Shown: positions 20,347 to 30,487 of the stretch, piece by piece
Position numbering within the stretch: position 1 is the stretch's first letter
How the letters are laid out: each line of letters begins with the position of its first letter
Assembly (NCBI GenBank): GCA_003142615.1
Contig: PLMW01000078.1
Coordinates: 7,751-71,750, forward strand
DNA from: Opitutia bacterium
GTDB taxonomy: Bacteria > Verrucomicrobiota > Verrucomicrobiia > Opitutales > Opitutaceae
Reading direction: 5' to 3'
Length of the DNA: 64,000 bases
Notes under the pieces: model-generated
The model's input: only the letters and a program-made list of their open reading frames with translations
What the model was told of the DNA's origin: nothing
Database searches by the model: none
Made by a program: the position numbers and the translations under genes

Positions 20347-23300
20347 ACTGACCGCCGACCAGGCGGCCCGGACGCGCTTCCGCGAGGAATTCCACACGAA
20401 CTTTGCGGTGAGCGCCAATGCCGGCTCGGGCAAGACCACGGCGATCTCGGAGCGGCTGGCGTGCCTGGCGCTGTCACCCGAGGGTGCCGGGTTGCTGCCG
20501 CACATGGTGGTGGTCACCTTCACTAAAAAGGCGGCCGCACAAATCCGCCAGCGGGCGCGCGCGACGCTATTACGGGAGCTGGCCCAGCGCCGTGCCGAGG
20601 GCCGCCCCGCGCCGGCACAGGCGTTTGAACAGCTCGACCGCGCCTTCTTCGGCACGATCCACAGCTTCTGCCTGCAACTCGGCCAGCGATTCGGCGCGAC
20701 GTATGGATTGAACCTGAATCCCACGGTGCTCGAAGAGGGCGATGAGGTGTGGTGGGAGGAGTTCCTGGAACAGGACGCGATGCAGTTCACGGCCATGCCG
20801 GTGGCGTGTGTCGAAGTCTTCCTGCGCTTTCTGCCGCTCGGGGACATTTTCCCGCTGGCACGCGAACTCAGCCCGGCCGCGGCGCAGCGTTTTCTCGAGC
20901 GCGCCCCGCGCGAGGGGCCGGCGGCGCCGGACGAGCGCGTGCTGGCCGCCCTGCAGGTGCTCCCGGCCAAAGGACGCGGGCGCGAGAACCTCGAGGCCAC
21001 CAAGCGCGCCGCCGCCGACTGGGTGCGGCGTTTTCATGCTGACCGTGGCTTCCTGCCGATGCTGCGGGCCATCGGATCGGGGGAACGCGCCCAGGAGCTG
21101 GTGCAGGCGCTCACGGCGCCGCTCAAGGCCTGGCTGGCCGACGCGGCGGCGGCCCTGGCCGGGGAACTGGCCCGGCGCTACCGCGATTATCGTTTTGAGC
21201 GCGGTGTGCAGACCTACGCGGATCAGGTGGAGGCCGCGCTCGCCGTCCTGCAGCACCGGGAAACCCTGGACACGATCCGCGCGGAAGGCTACCGCGTACT
21301 GCTCGATGAGGCGCAGGACACTGATCCGCAGCAGTTCGCCGTGCTCGTCGAAATCACCCGGCCGCCGGGCGCGGCCATTGGCGACTGGCCCGAAGGAGGC
21401 GGAATGCCGCCGCGGCCCGGCCATTTCAGCATGGTCGGCGATGGTCAGCAGGCGATCTATGGCAGCCGGGCGGATGTGCGGAATTTCCTGCGGCATCTCG
21501 AGGCCTTTGCCCGCGGCGACGGCGGCGAACGGCTCGAGTTTCAGGTGACCTTTCGCGCGCCGCGCCGGGCGGTGGACTTTTTCAACGCGGGATTTCCCGC
21601 GGCCTTCGGCGATCAGCGCGATCACAACTGGGGTGTGGCGCCCCGGCGTCGGCTGCAGGTGGCGTATACGCCGCTGATCGCCGCTGCCGCGAACGCGGAA
21701 GGCATGGTCAGCCGTCTGCCGCTGGCACCGGCGGCCGCGGAGCTGCACGTCGAGCCGCGGCTGGCGGAGGAGGTCCGGCAGATAGCGCGGGTTCTGCGCG
21801 CGGGCGGTCCGGCGATGGTGGGTGCACGCACCTGGGGTGAAGTCTGCCTGCTCGCGCCCCGCAACGACTGGCTGGCCACCGCGCGCAAAGTACTCGAAGA
21901 CGAGGGTCTGAAGGTGGCGCTGCAAATGCGGCGCAATCGCAACGCCGATCATCCGGCTTATGCATGGCTGAACGGCCTGTTCGCGGTGCTGGGCGATCCG
22001 GAGAACGCCTTTGAGTGGGCGGGGGTGATGCGCGAGATATTCGCGGTGTCTGATGCGGTGATGGCGGAGGCATGGCGAGCCGAGGGGGCTTTCCGCTGGG
22101 ACGAACCGGAACGGCATCCGGCCCCGGTCGCCGCGGTGCTGCGCACGCTGGCACCGTTCATCCTGCGCGCGGACGAGGAGGGCGTGGTGCTCGAGGAATT
22201 TCTGACCGCGCTGATCGAGGCGTGCGCCTTGCGCGAAAAGGCCAGACTGGCCGATCCGACCGGCGGATCCGAAGCGGAGCTCGAGCGGCTGCGCGTGCGG
22301 GCGGCGCGGCTCGGCCAGGCCGGCGGGGGTCCGCGCGAATGGCTGCACGAACTTCTGCAACACCGCGAGGAAGGCCGTCCGGCCGGCAAACCGGCCGACG
22401 ATGCGATCAACCTCCTGACCTCCCATTCGGCCAAGGGTCTCGAGTGGCCGGTGGTGATTCCCATCGGTTTGTGGCGCAACCTGCGCGAAAAGCCTGAAAC
22501 GGGGCTGCGTCTGCTGGCGGGCGATGAACCGATCGCGCAGGTGTATTTCGACGCGTCCAGCGTGCCCGCGGCGACGGCTGAGGCGCGCGGGCGCGAACGC
22601 TGGCGTGAACTGACGCGCCTGCTCTACGTGACCTTCACCCGGGCCCGGCGGCATCTCGTGCTGCCATGGCATTCGCAGTTCGCTCCGAGCCTGAAGGGAA
22701 GCTTTGCCGACCTGTGGGGGGCAACGGAACTGTTTGACGCGCTACCGGAGACAGCGGCCGTGGCTGCAAGCGGGTGGCGGGAGTACGAAGCAATGGCCGA
22801 AGAGATGGCCCCTTCCGCCTCCACCCTCACAGAGGGCGGGCTGACAGCGGCGGCAGGAGAAACGAAGGCGCTGCCTGTCTTGCCCGCCCGTCTGCTGCCG
22901 CACCAGCTGGCGCATCATCCCGATGCGGTGCGCACGACCAGGCACGAATCCGCGCTCGACGAGCCGTTGATCGGTTCGCCGGGCGACGACCCGATCGACT
23001 ACGGCCGATGGTGGCACGAGACGATGGAATTCCTGCCATGGGACGGCAGCGGAAAGGAGGTGGAAGCATATCTGGCCGCGGCGCTCAGCCGCGCACGACA
23101 GACGGGTCTTGAGCGGCGGGCGGAGGACGAGATCGCGCGGCTGCTGACCGGCGAGTTTTTCCACAACCTGAGGGCCACGCCGGGGCGGCGGTTGGCAGAG
23201 CTGGCCGTCTTTGCGCCGCTGCGCCCTGCGGCGTGGATCGATGGCGTGATCGACATGGTCGTGCACGACGAGGTGGCACACAGGGTGAGGGTGATCGACT

Positions 23301-23485
23301 GGAAGACCAACCGGCCGCGAGTGGACGAGGACGCCCGCGCGCTCCTCCGACGCCTGGGTGAGGACTATCGCCCCCAGCTCGAGGCCTACGGCGCCTGCGT
23401 GGCCGGATTTTTCCCGGACTGCACGGTCAGTCTGGAACTCTATGCAAGCGCGGCGGGCGCGGTGTGCGTGCTGCCCCCGACCTAA
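20339..23485 (+). CDS. addA: AddA-like UvrD-family helicase-nuclease
   Basis: A 1048-residue SF1 helicase fused to a RecB-type nuclease. Helicase motifs are in order: Walker A NAGSGKTT (Lys32), [23 protein letters not shown] (323-327), [31 protein letters not shown] and [14 protein letters not shown]. The C-terminal nuclease has IDGVIDMVV and VIDWKTN (Asp987, Lys989). With AddB it would unwind and trim double-strand breaks for RecA loading. The ATG overlaps the addB stop region. An in-frame extension upstream lies inside addB and was rejected. Confidence 0.93.
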   Translation: MSELTADQAARTRFREEFHTNFAVSANAGSGKTTAISERLACLALSPEGAGLLPHMVVVTFTKKAAAQIRQRARATLLRELAQRRAEGRPAPAQAFEQLDRAFFGTIHSFCLQLGQRFGATYGLNLNPTVLEEGDEVWWEEFLEQDAMQFTAMPVACVEVFLRFLPLGDIFPLARELSPAAAQRFLERAPREGPAAPDERVLAALQVLPAKGRGRENLEATKRAAADWVRRFHADRGFLPMLRAIGSGERAQELVQALTAPLKAWLADAAAALAGELARRYRDYRFERGVQTYADQVEAALAVLQHRETLDTIRAEGYRVLLDEAQDTDPQQFAVLVEITRPPGAAIGDWPEGGGMPPRPGHFSMVGDGQQAIYGSRADVRNFLRHLEAFARGDGGERLEFQVTFRAPRRAVDFFNAGFPAAFGDQRDHNWGVAPRRRLQVAYTPLIAAAANAEGMVSRLPLAPAAAELHVEPRLAEEVRQIARVLRAGGPAMVGARTWGEVCLLAPRNDWLATARKVLEDEGLKVALQMRRNRNADHPAYAWLNGLFAVLGDPENAFEWAGVMREIFAVSDAVMAEAWRAEGAFRWDEPERHPAPVAAVLRTLAPFILRADEEGVVLEEFLTALIEACALREKARLADPTGGSEAELERLRVRAARLGQAGGGPREWLHELLQHREEGRPAGKPADDAINLLTSHSAKGLEWPVVIPIGLWRNLREKPETGLRLLAGDEPIAQVYFDASSVPAATAEARGRERWRELTRLLYVTFTRARRHLVLPWHSQFAPSLKGSFADLWGATELFDALPETAAVAASGWREYEAMAEEMAPSASTLTEGGLTAAAGETKALPVLPARLLPHQLAHHPDAVRTTRHESALDEPLIGSPGDDPIDYGRWWHETMEFLPWDGSGKEVEAYLAAALSRARQTGLERRAEDEIARLLTGEFFHNLRATPGRRLAELAVFAPLRPAAWIDGVIDMVVHDEVAHRVRVIDWKTNRPRVDEDARALLRRLGEDYRPQLEAYGACVAGFFPDCTVSLELYASAAGAVCVLPPT

Positions 23486-23549
23486 ATTCTGCTTTACAGA
23501 GCGGAAAAAGCGCCGCACGGTGCGGTTCTCGCAGAACCTTGGACCACCC

Positions 23550-23651
23550 ATGGGCAACCTGAAGAAGAAACGTCGTCTGAAGATGAACAAGCACAAGCGC
23601 CGCAAGCGCTTGAAGTCGCACCGCCATCAGAAGCGCACATGGCAGAAATAG
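23550..23651 (+). CDS. AURKAIP1/COX24 (mS38-like) mini-protein
   Basis: A 33-residue, extremely basic protein ([20 protein letters not shown]...HQKRTWQK). It matches the AURKAIP1/COX24 domain, whose mitochondrial member mS38 is a small-subunit ribosomal protein. Bacteria of the Bacteroidota/Verrucomicrobiota type carry similar short stand-alone copies, and a ribosomal role is likely but inferred. A long in-frame extension upstream overlaps the end of addA and is not needed. A strong hairpin terminator follows 40 nt after the stop, which supports this as the end of a transcript. Confidence 0.85.
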   Translation: MGNLKKKRRLKMNKHKRRKRLKSHRHQKRTWQK

Positions 23652-23691
23652 GCTGCCGCCAGCGTGCGCGCGCCTTGGCGAAAATATCCGA

Positions 23692-23724
23692 CCCGCCGCC
23701 AGATTTGCGGCGGGTTTTTATTTA
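23692..23724 (+). terminator. rho-independent terminator after the mini-protein gene
   Basis: CCCGCCGC (23692-23699), a 7-nt loop and GCGGCGGG (23707-23714) are followed by TTTTTATTT. The 8-bp GC stem with a U-tract is a textbook intrinsic terminator and would end the addB-addA-mini-protein transcript. Confidence 0.9.
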
Positions 23725-23808
23725 AACGCTTGCGCAGACGTTCGCGGGCAATCGCCTGGCGGCGTCCACCAGCCAGACGTCCCCCAGCCCCCCGGTTCAA
23801 AGGAATGA

Positions 23809-24705
23809 CTACTGCACGCGGGTGATTTTAAAACCCCTGGAGCGGAGGAGGGCGATCATGCTTCGCGGGCCGACGAGATGGGCGGCGCCGACGGCCACGA
23901 AAGCCCCGCCGCGTTTGAGGTAGACCTCCGCACGCGCGGCCATGACCTTGTTGCGTTGATAGAGGAGGGGATTGGCCAGCTCATGCACCGATGGATTTTT
24001 GAACTCCGCCTCGACTTCGGCGGCAATGCGGCTCTCGTCTCCGGAAACACAGGCGTCAAGCAGCCGGTCCAGTTGCGCGTGGCCGGCCTCGAAATCGTCG
24101 AGCGACTCGACGAGGAGGGCCTGAGCCTGCGCAGGCTTGAGCTGGTCGAACAGGTTGAGCTGCTCGTCGACGGTCTCCAGCGCGGCGATGGTGAGGCCGC
24201 GGGCCTGGCTGTGTTCGTAGAGCAGACCATCAACGGTGGCGCTGATGTCGGTCTCCTCAGGCGGCGCGGCGAAAAGCAACGCGGCCAAGCCGGGACTGAG
24301 CCGGTGCAAGAGAAGTTCCGGCAGGCCGAGGCTGGCGCCAGCAACTTTCACGCGTTCCCATAATGGCGGAGGCAGGCAAGTCTCGAGGTCGGGAGCGGTG
24401 GGATTGAACAAGCGTGCAGCCATTTGTCCGGCAATGTCAGGCGACAGTTCGACCTCAGGATGAAACGATTGGCATGCATCGAGTGCCTTGAACACCGAGG
24501 GTGCCATCCCCTTTAGGCGCGGGTCGGAACTGTGCACGGTGCCGTAGAGATAGCTGGGACGCGGTCCTTCCACCCGCCAGAGAAGTGGCGCCGCGGTCCC
24601 ACTAATCGCTGGAAACGCGATAAGGAAAAGGTAAATGACGCTCAGCGTGAGACTAAGGCGCTTTTTGGTCTTGTCATGAGCAGGCTTTTTTGTAAAAAAA
24701 GTCAT
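23809..24705 (-). CDS. TraB/GumN (Tiki-like) family protein, exported
   Basis: A 298-residue protein of the TraB/PrgY/GumN family. Diagnostic segments are LLWRVEGPRPSYLYGTVHSSDPR near the start and GGAFVAVGAAHLVGP near the end. The N-terminal basic stretch and hydrophobic segment (LSVIYLFLIAFPAIS) form a signal peptide or anchor. Family members related to Tiki are metal-dependent proteases, but most bacterial GumN proteins have no assigned substrate. It is divergent from the pilus operon, with 113 bp between the starts. Confidence 0.85.
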   Translation of the reverse strand: MTFFTKKPAHDKTKKRLSLTLSVIYLFLIAFPAISGTAAPLLWRVEGPRPSYLYGTVHSSDPRLKGMAPSVFKALDACQSFHPEVELSPDIAGQMAARLFNPTAPDLETCLPPPLWERVKVAGASLGLPELLLHRLSPGLAALLFAAPPEETDISATVDGLLYEHSQARGLTIAALETVDEQLNLFDQLKPAQAQALLVESLDDFEAGHAQLDRLLDACVSGDESRIAAEVEAEFKNPSVHELANPLLYQRNKVMAARAEVYLKRGGAFVAVGAAHLVGPRSMIALLRSRGFKITRVQ

Positions 24706-24818
24706 CCTGTTGTTGTAGCTTAGTCAGTGATTGCCCAGCAGATGCAATCATGATTTAGATCAGCCACGGGTTGCATCGGCCCAATTCCCTTTTAACGCTG
24801 CTTAGCGCTTGTGTCTGC

Positions 24819-25871
24819 ATGTTCTCGCTCTCGAAAAAAACGAAAGGATTTTTCATCGAAATCAACGCACAAACGGCGTTGATCGCGCGCACATCGTCGC
24901 CGGAAGTACCCCTGGCGATCGAAGAGATAAAAGAGGTCCCAATCGGCGATGAGCCGGCTGTACAAGCGGCGGTCAAGGACCTGGTGGGGAAAAAAGGTGG
25001 CAGCGGCTACATGCATGCGCGGTGTGGGATTTATCCGCCGCGGCGGTTCGTGCGGCGCTTCACCCTCGACCTGAAGCGCGTGAAGGAGCCGGATTATCTC
25101 ATGGAAATCTGCGCGCAGCAGTTTCGCATGGAGACCGATAAATACGCCATAGCGGTCCTCAACTCAGCGGATGGCACCGATTACGATATGGAGGTGGGGA
25201 AGATGGTCACCCAGAAGGAGGTGGTCTTTGTCGGGGGGAATAATAGCGAACTCCTCGCGTCACAGGAGCGGCTGCTGGCACTGGGCGTATATCCGGAGGG
25301 GCTTGAACTAGGCACGCTCGCCACGTTGGGCAGTCTGGTAAATTACCACGCCTTTGCCAAACTGAAGGCGCCCACGCTCGTGCTGGAAATAGATCCCGAC
25401 AACACGCAGTCGTTCATCATCACCGCCGATGGTCTCGATGCGACCCGGTCGATACCACAGGGCCTCGAAGCGATGATTCCGGTCGTCCAGAAGGAACTAA
25501 ATTTGAAAGACGAGGAATCGGCGCGGAAGCTCTTTTTCTCGAACACGTTCGATTTTACAAACATGGGCGTGATGCTCGTCAAAAAGCTGATCAAGGAACT
25601 GCAATCCTTGATTGGGTTTTACGAAGTGCAGACAGGGCAGTCGATTGGACAGGTGGTGTGCACGCAAATTCCCCCGAAGCTTGCCTGGTTGAGCAACGTC
25701 ATTGCCAAAGAACTGGGTGTCAGCGTGCTCAAACTGGATCTCGCGGATTGGTTGAAGTCACGCCAGATCACTTTTGCCAGTCCGTCTGCTTCTTCGAACC
25801 TCGACCCGAGGTGGCTGGGCCTGCTTAGCCTCATGGTTTTCTACGATGCCGTCGCTGCTACAAAAAAGTGA
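24819..25871 (+). CDS. PilM-like cytoplasmic actin-fold protein of the pilus operon
   Basis: A 350-residue soluble protein, first of five packed genes that end in a secretin. Length, position and alternating beta/helix pattern fit PilM, the actin-like ATPase that binds the PilN cytoplasmic tail. Sequence similarity to typical PilM is weak: the phosphate-binding loops are not obvious, so ATP binding is unproven. I chose the start at 24819 (MFSLSKKTKG), as upstream codons look non-coding. The next gene starts inside its last 26 nt, which implies translational coupling. Confidence 0.7.
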   Translation: MFSLSKKTKGFFIEINAQTALIARTSSPEVPLAIEEIKEVPIGDEPAVQAAVKDLVGKKGGSGYMHARCGIYPPRRFVRRFTLDLKRVKEPDYLMEICAQQFRMETDKYAIAVLNSADGTDYDMEVGKMVTQKEVVFVGGNNSELLASQERLLALGVYPEGLELGTLATLGSLVNYHAFAKLKAPTLVLEIDPDNTQSFIITADGLDATRSIPQGLEAMIPVVQKELNLKDEESARKLFFSNTFDFTNMGVMLVKKLIKELQSLIGFYEVQTGQSIGQVVCTQIPPKLAWLSNVIAKELGVSVLKLDLADWLKSRQITFASPSASSNLDPRWLGLLSLMVFYDAVAATKK

Positions 25872-26469
25872 CCAGTCGCAAGCGCCGCTGGTACCGGCCT
25901 GGCACCCGGATTTCCGCAACCCTGCACGGTTACCGGACACGAAAGTTGTCCGGACGCAGTTTTTCGTCAATTTTGCCGCCATCGCCATCGCCGCCGGCCT
26001 CCTGTTGTACTTCAGCTACCAGGAATACCGGATCAATAACCTCAACCGCCAGGTGGCCTACTGGCAGACACAGATCGACACGAACATGAAGGCGAGCGTG
26101 CAAGCGCGCTTGCTTTCTCAAAAATTTGCCGCTGAGGAAAAGAAGATCAACGAACTGAACAACTTCGTGAAACCACGGCTGGTGCTGTCCCAATTCCTTT
26201 TGAATCTTGGGAGCACGTTGCCTCAGGAGCTGGCGGCAAGCACGGTGGATATCCGCAATACCGGAGTGAATCTGCGCGGCATCGCCACTGGTTCGCCCGA
26301 CGAGGCGAGCGGCCGTACGTCCACCTACGTGGAGCAACTGCGGCAGGACAAGTATTTCAGCAGTATTTTCGAAGAAGTCGGACTGAACAAACTTGACCGG
26401 GATCAGGCGAGCGGACGGCTCGCGTTTGATTTATTCCTCCGTTTCAAGGGAGCGGTCGTCAAGAAATAG
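25846..26469 (+). CDS. PilN-like inner-membrane protein
   Basis: A 207-residue bitopic protein: a cytoplasmic tail of about 40 residues, one membrane span (FVNFAAIAIAAGLLLYFSY), then a helical stretch (about residues 64-110) and a small alpha/beta domain. This is the fimbrial assembly PilN layout. The N-terminal tail would be the PilM-binding segment; it differs from the canonical INLLPWR motif. It overlaps the pilM-like gene and is 2 nt from the pilO-like gene. Confidence 0.7.
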   Translation: MPSLLQKSDQSQAPLVPAWHPDFRNPARLPDTKVVRTQFFVNFAAIAIAAGLLLYFSYQEYRINNLNRQVAYWQTQIDTNMKASVQARLLSQKFAAEEKKINELNNFVKPRLVLSQFLLNLGSTLPQELAASTVDIRNTGVNLRGIATGSPDEASGRTSTYVEQLRQDKYFSSIFEEVGLNKLDRDQASGRLAFDLFLRFKGAVVKK

Positions 26470-26471
26470 CC

Positions 26472-27062
26472 ATGGCTTTCACGACCCAAGACTTTGTGAG
26501 GTTCTTGAAAAAGTATCCCGTTGCCATCGGCTGCGGGGCGCTCAGCGTAGCACTGCTGGCTGGCTCCTTCATCCGGAATGCCCGGGCGGTCGAACTGTCC
26601 GCGCTGCTAAGAGAGAAGGAGGGGGAGGGACAGACGATTCTCAGTAACATTCGCAACGGGACCAATCTGCCCGAGCAGTTCGAGACCCTCTCCGCCGCCA
26701 CGAAGGAGCTGGAGTCAAGACTGGTGCGTGGTCCCGAACGCGCCCGCAACCAACAATATTTCTACCGCATCGAGTCGGACACTGGCGTCAAGGAACTCAG
26801 CTTGCAGGCGAACGCCCCCAGCCGCGTCCAGCCCCGCGGCCCCAAGCCACTCTACACCGGCGTCAGTTATACGATCGCCGTGCAGGGTGACTACCACCAG
26901 ATTCTCAATTTCGTGGGCCGGCTCGAATCCGGACCGCTCTTTTACCGGCTGATTTCCGGTTCCGTTTCCCATCAAGAGCTGCGCGGTGCGGCTGCGAAAG
27001 ACCTGCGTGGTGCGGCTACGATCAACCTCGTGCTCACCCTCGAACTGCTCGGCTTGCCATGA
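26472..27062 (+). CDS. PilO-like inner-membrane protein
   Basis: A 196-residue bitopic protein with a span near residues 17-33 (VAIGCGALSVALLAGSF), a helical segment (ALLREKEGEGQTIL) and a periplasmic ferredoxin-like domain. That domain contains YTGVSYTIAVQGDYHQILNFVGRLE, a pattern typical of PilO/GspM-type proteins. It probably pairs with the PilN-like protein as the inner-membrane platform. The ATGA at 27059-27062 couples it to the next gene. Confidence 0.7.
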   Translation: MAFTTQDFVRFLKKYPVAIGCGALSVALLAGSFIRNARAVELSALLREKEGEGQTILSNIRNGTNLPEQFETLSAATKELESRLVRGPERARNQQYFYRIESDTGVKELSLQANAPSRVQPRGPKPLYTGVSYTIAVQGDYHQILNFVGRLESGPLFYRLISGSVSHQELRGAAAKDLRGAATINLVLTLELLGLP

Positions 27063-27553
27063 AAATGCACCGTCTACTGGTCTGCATGCTGGTCCTGGGA
27101 GCTTCAGGGTTGATTTCCTTGGGGGAGGAAGCGGTCTCGAATCCGTCAAAACGGCAGACCACGCTTGATCTGGCAGCCCAGCTGCTCGCGGTAAGGGAAA
27201 ATCCGACTGAGAAGCTGACAGCCGAACTGGTGGATCCATTCAACCCTCTTGGTTTTGCGGCCGCCCCGGCAAGGCCCAGCGAAACCGTTCACCGGGCCGG
27301 TCCGGTCACTTCCGATCTCGATCTTCTGGAGAAACTCGCCCCACATATCACGCCTTCGGGTGCACTGATGCTAAACGGCGAGCCGGTGCTTTTATTCCGT
27401 GAAAAAAAGCTGAAAGTTGGCGATACTCTGACAATTACTTTTGAAGGAACGACGTATATGGTAATCATCACGGCGATAGATCGGAGTTCCTTCAAGATTC
27501 GTTTTAACCGCGAAGAAATCACCCGGCCCATCAAATCAAGAAAAGTCCCATGA
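27059..27553 (+). CDS. PilP-position periplasmic protein
   Basis: A 164-residue exported protein with signal peptide MHRLLVCMLVLGASGLISLG. Position, size and a C-terminal small beta domain (SGALMLNGEPVLLFREKKLKVG, then TTYMVIITAIDRSSFKIRFN) fit PilP, which links the inner-membrane platform to the secretin. Classical PilP is a lipoprotein, but no lipobox Cys is present here, so it may be soluble. Sequence identity to PilP is not evident. The call rests on synteny and fold pattern. Confidence 0.55.
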   Translation: MKMHRLLVCMLVLGASGLISLGEEAVSNPSKRQTTLDLAAQLLAVRENPTEKLTAELVDPFNPLGFAAAPARPSETVHRAGPVTSDLDLLEKLAPHITPSGALMLNGEPVLLFREKKLKVGDTLTITFEGTTYMVIITAIDRSSFKIRFNREEITRPIKSRKVP

Positions 27554-29250
27554 GAACACGTCTGCTCCAGTTTGCCCTCATCCTGACCGTCTCTGCTGGC
27601 TTGCTTTGGAGCCAGGCCACTCCGACCCCCCCCGCGGCCAGCCCGGCCGCTCCCGCTCCCGCTGACAAATCCACCGAACCTGCCGTTACCGTACAGGGGA
27701 CCGAGCCCACTGGCGCGGGAGTCAGCCGTACCCACGACACGCTTTCAGTGGATTTTCCTGATGAGGATATTCGCACCATCCTGCGGAACGTCGCCGATCT
27801 GTTTGAACTGAACCTCGTCATTCCTGATACCCTGCAGGGCAAGACCTCCATCAAGCTCCGCGACGTGACATGGCGGCAGATCTTCGAGGTCATCCTCACG
27901 CCCGTCGGGTATACTTACATCGAACAGGGCAGCATCATCAAAATCGTCAGTCTGGAAAGTCTCTCCCAGGAGCCGGTGAACACCGAGGTGTTCATACTGA
28001 ACTATGCTGGGGCCAAGGAAGTTCAGCCCAGTATTGCATCGCTCGTTGAGACTGCCGCCGGCGGCAAACTCATCATTAATGAACGGAGTAATGCCTTGGT
28101 CGTCACTGAGCGGCCGTCGAGGATGGTCAGGATTCGCGAACTCGTCACGAAGCTCGATAGGGCCACCGATCAGGTGATGATCGAGTCGAAGTTCGTCGAG
28201 GTCACCAGCAGCGACGTCAAAAACATCGGTGCCAACTGGACTTCGTTGAACGGCTATAAGGTCGGCGCTGGTCCGCTTACGTCGACATGGAGCAGAGACC
28301 GCGGGCAAACCCGCAGCGACGGATATACCGACAATATTGCTGGTGATAGTGGGACCAACACCACCACGACAACGAGCAACACCGGCAGTCAGTTGCTTCA
28401 GGTGAACACCACGGATCCGGTTTCCCACGTAGTCACAACCACCTATCAAGTTGTCCCGACCACCACAAGCAGCACTACGACCACCGTTATACCGCCCACC
28501 ATAGGCGAGAAGTTCACTACCCTCGCATCTCTCGCCAACACATCGGGCACCAGTCGCGTTGCGTCGGCCGTGTTCAGCGCTGATGAACTCAGCGTCGTCC
28601 TCAGTGCGCTCAAGACACTGAGCCAGACCAAGATCGTCTCCAATCCCACCATCGTCACCCTGAATAACACCGAAGCTACCATCAATGTCGGCTCCGAGTT
28701 CCCGGTGCCCAACTACACCTATAATGAGCAGCACGGTTCTTTTGAGGTCAGTGGCTTCACCTACAAGTCGATTGGCATTAATCTCAAGGTCACGCCCCAG
28801 GTAAACGCCCGTGGCTTCATCACGCTCAGCCTCGAGCCGGAGGTCAGCCAGCAAAATGGCACCACGACCTTTGGCGGAGCGGGCGGTGCCGCCATCCCGA
28901 TCATTGCGACACGCAAGGCCAAGACCAAGGTCTCGATGAAGGACGGCTACACCATGGCCATCGGCGGTCTCATCCGCAGCCAGAGCACCAACGGTGGCAC
29001 GAAGGTGCCGATTCTGGGCAGCATTCCGGTGCTGGGGCGGCTTTTCAGTTCCACGAGCAAAGACACCGAGATCACCAACCTGATCATCTTCATCACGGCC
29101 AAAGCCATCAACGGGGAAGGTGCCAGCATAGAGGAAATCTTCAATCCCCAGCAGGTTCGCGACCTGAATATGCGGCGCGACGAATTGCCCGGCTATCGCG
29201 ACCACTCCGATCCCTTCCTGCCACCCGAATCACCGAGTCTGAAGAAGTGA
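27550..29250 (+). CDS. type IV pilus/type II-like secretin (PilQ-like)
   Basis: A 566-residue outer-membrane channel subunit. It has a signal peptide (LLQFALILTVSAGLLWS) and a Pro/Ala linker. An N0/secretin-TonB short domain follows (VDFPDEDIRTILRNVADLFELNLVI), then an N1-type domain (VFILNYAGAKEVQPSI...NALVVTERPSRMVRI). The secretin core has TKIVSNPTIVTLNNTEATINVGSEFPV, and the ending VPILGSIPVLGRLFSS...LIIFITAKAI is the hallmark of the family. A Thr/Ser-rich segment at about 250-330 may be a loop or insertion. It overlaps the previous gene by 4 nt. No pilus ATPase, pilin or PilC gene is in the window. A GAGCGGCGCCGCTC palindrome lies 3 nt after the stop but has no T-run. Confidence 0.9.
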   Translation: MRTRLLQFALILTVSAGLLWSQATPTPPAASPAAPAPADKSTEPAVTVQGTEPTGAGVSRTHDTLSVDFPDEDIRTILRNVADLFELNLVIPDTLQGKTSIKLRDVTWRQIFEVILTPVGYTYIEQGSIIKIVSLESLSQEPVNTEVFILNYAGAKEVQPSIASLVETAAGGKLIINERSNALVVTERPSRMVRIRELVTKLDRATDQVMIESKFVEVTSSDVKNIGANWTSLNGYKVGAGPLTSTWSRDRGQTRSDGYTDNIAGDSGTNTTTTTSNTGSQLLQVNTTDPVSHVVTTTYQVVPTTTSSTTTTVIPPTIGEKFTTLASLANTSGTSRVASAVFSADELSVVLSALKTLSQTKIVSNPTIVTLNNTEATINVGSEFPVPNYTYNEQHGSFEVSGFTYKSIGINLKVTPQVNARGFITLSLEPEVSQQNGTTTFGGAGGAAIPIIATRKAKTKVSMKDGYTMAIGGLIRSQSTNGGTKVPILGSIPVLGRLFSSTSKDTEITNLIIFITAKAINGEGASIEEIFNPQQVRDLNMRRDELPGYRDHSDPFLPPESPSLKK

Positions 29251-29422
29251 TCGAGCGGCGCCGCTCACCTGCGGCGTCATCGCCTCTCCGCAGGCTTCTG
29301 TAAACCTCCGGGCGTGCTCAACGATGGGCCCCGCCCGGTTTTGTTGGGCGCCGGCTGCGGGCGCGCCAGCCGTACGACTATTGGTTAGCCATTTCCGGAA
29401 AACCACCTAGCGTCCGCCTTGA

Positions 29423-30487
29423 ATGACCGCGCGCAACGCCCGGACCGCAGACACCCTCCGCCTTGGAGTTGGCGAATTGTTTGTCCGCCTCCAGCCGCAT
29501 ATGCACGAGCTGGATGGTTTCTTGCGGTCGCAACTCGCCAGTTTTGAGCCGGAGGTCCGCGGCCTGGTGGAGTATTGCCTGGATGTCTCGGGCAAGCGCA
29601 TCCGGCCGGCGTTGGTGTTTTTCAGCGGCTGGCGCGGACCGGATCAGGTCATGCCGGCGCTCGTGCGTGCTGCCGCCGTTGTGGAAATGGTACACCTCGC
29701 CACGCTGGTGCACGACGATATCATGGATTGCGCCGAACTGCGCCGCAACCGCCCCACGGCCGCGCGCCGTTACGGCAGCGACGCCGCGGTACTCCTAGGC
29801 GACGCGCTTCTCGCCCACGCCGTTCACATTGCCGCGCAATTTCCCTCGACCGAGGTCTGCCGGGTGGTGTCCGACGCCACGCGACGGGTGTGTGCGGGTG
29901 AGATCGCCCAGACCTTCCGCCGGGGCGACACCTCCATCACGCTGGCAGACTACCGCCGCATCATCGATCTGAAGACCGCCGAACTCTTTCGCATATCCTG
30001 CCTGCTCGGAAGCCGGCTGGCGGGGCTTGACGACGGCTACGTTGCGGCGGCAACGGAATTCGGCCGGCGCCTTGGCATCGCCTATCAGATTTACGACGAT
30101 CTCGCTGACTTTTTCGGTGAGGAGAAGCGCATCGGCAAGACCCTCGGCACCGATCTGGCCGGCGGCAAAGTCACGCTGCCCCTGCTCGCGCTGCTTCAGA
30201 AGCTGCCCGCAGCTGAACAGGCTGAGCTGCTGGAAGAAATCCGCGAGTGCCGGACACCGCAGTTTGAACGCCGCCGCGCGCAAATGCATGCCCGCGGGGT
30301 TTTTGCCGAAGTGGTGGAAAACATTCACGCGGAGTTGGAGGCGGGGGCGGCGATTCTTGCGCCGTGGGCACACTTGGAACCGGCCCCCCTCTTGGGGCAA
30401 CTGATCGAGCTGCTGCGTGAACAAGTGGATGCTTTAAAGCCCGGCGGGGCTTTCCAGGAATCCGGTTGCGTCAGTAACGGACTGTGA
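29423..30487 (+). CDS. polyprenyl (octaprenyl-type) diphosphate synthase
   Basis: A 354-residue trans-isoprenyl diphosphate synthase. It condenses isopentenyl diphosphate units onto an allylic primer, usually for quinone side chains. The first Asp-rich motif DDIMD is at 98-102, the second DDLAD at 225-229, and GKRIRPAL near residues 57-64 binds the diphosphate. The product chain length cannot be fixed by eye. Its last 4 nt (GTGA) overlap the start of the sigma factor frame, an unusual pairing. Confidence 0.92.
   Translation: MTARNARTADTLRLGVGELFVRLQPHMHELDGFLRSQLASFEPEVRGLVEYCLDVSGKRIRPALVFFSGWRGPDQVMPALVRAAAVVEMVHLATLVHDDIMDCAELRRNRPTAARRYGSDAAVLLGDALLAHAVHIAAQFPSTEVCRVVSDATRRVCAGEIAQTFRRGDTSITLADYRRIIDLKTAELFRISCLLGSRLAGLDDGYVAAATEFGRRLGIAYQIYDDLADFFGEEKRIGKTLGTDLAGGKVTLPLLALLQKLPAAEQAELLEEIRECRTPQFERRRAQMHARGVFAEVVENIHAELEAGAAILAPWAHLEPAPLLGQLIELLREQVDALKPGGAFQESGCVSNGL

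Noticed and set aside
24731-24759. Sigma-70 promoter for the pilus operon (TTGCCC, 17 bp, TTTAGA)
   Set aside because: The spacing is right but the -10 match is poor, so it is not listed as a feature.
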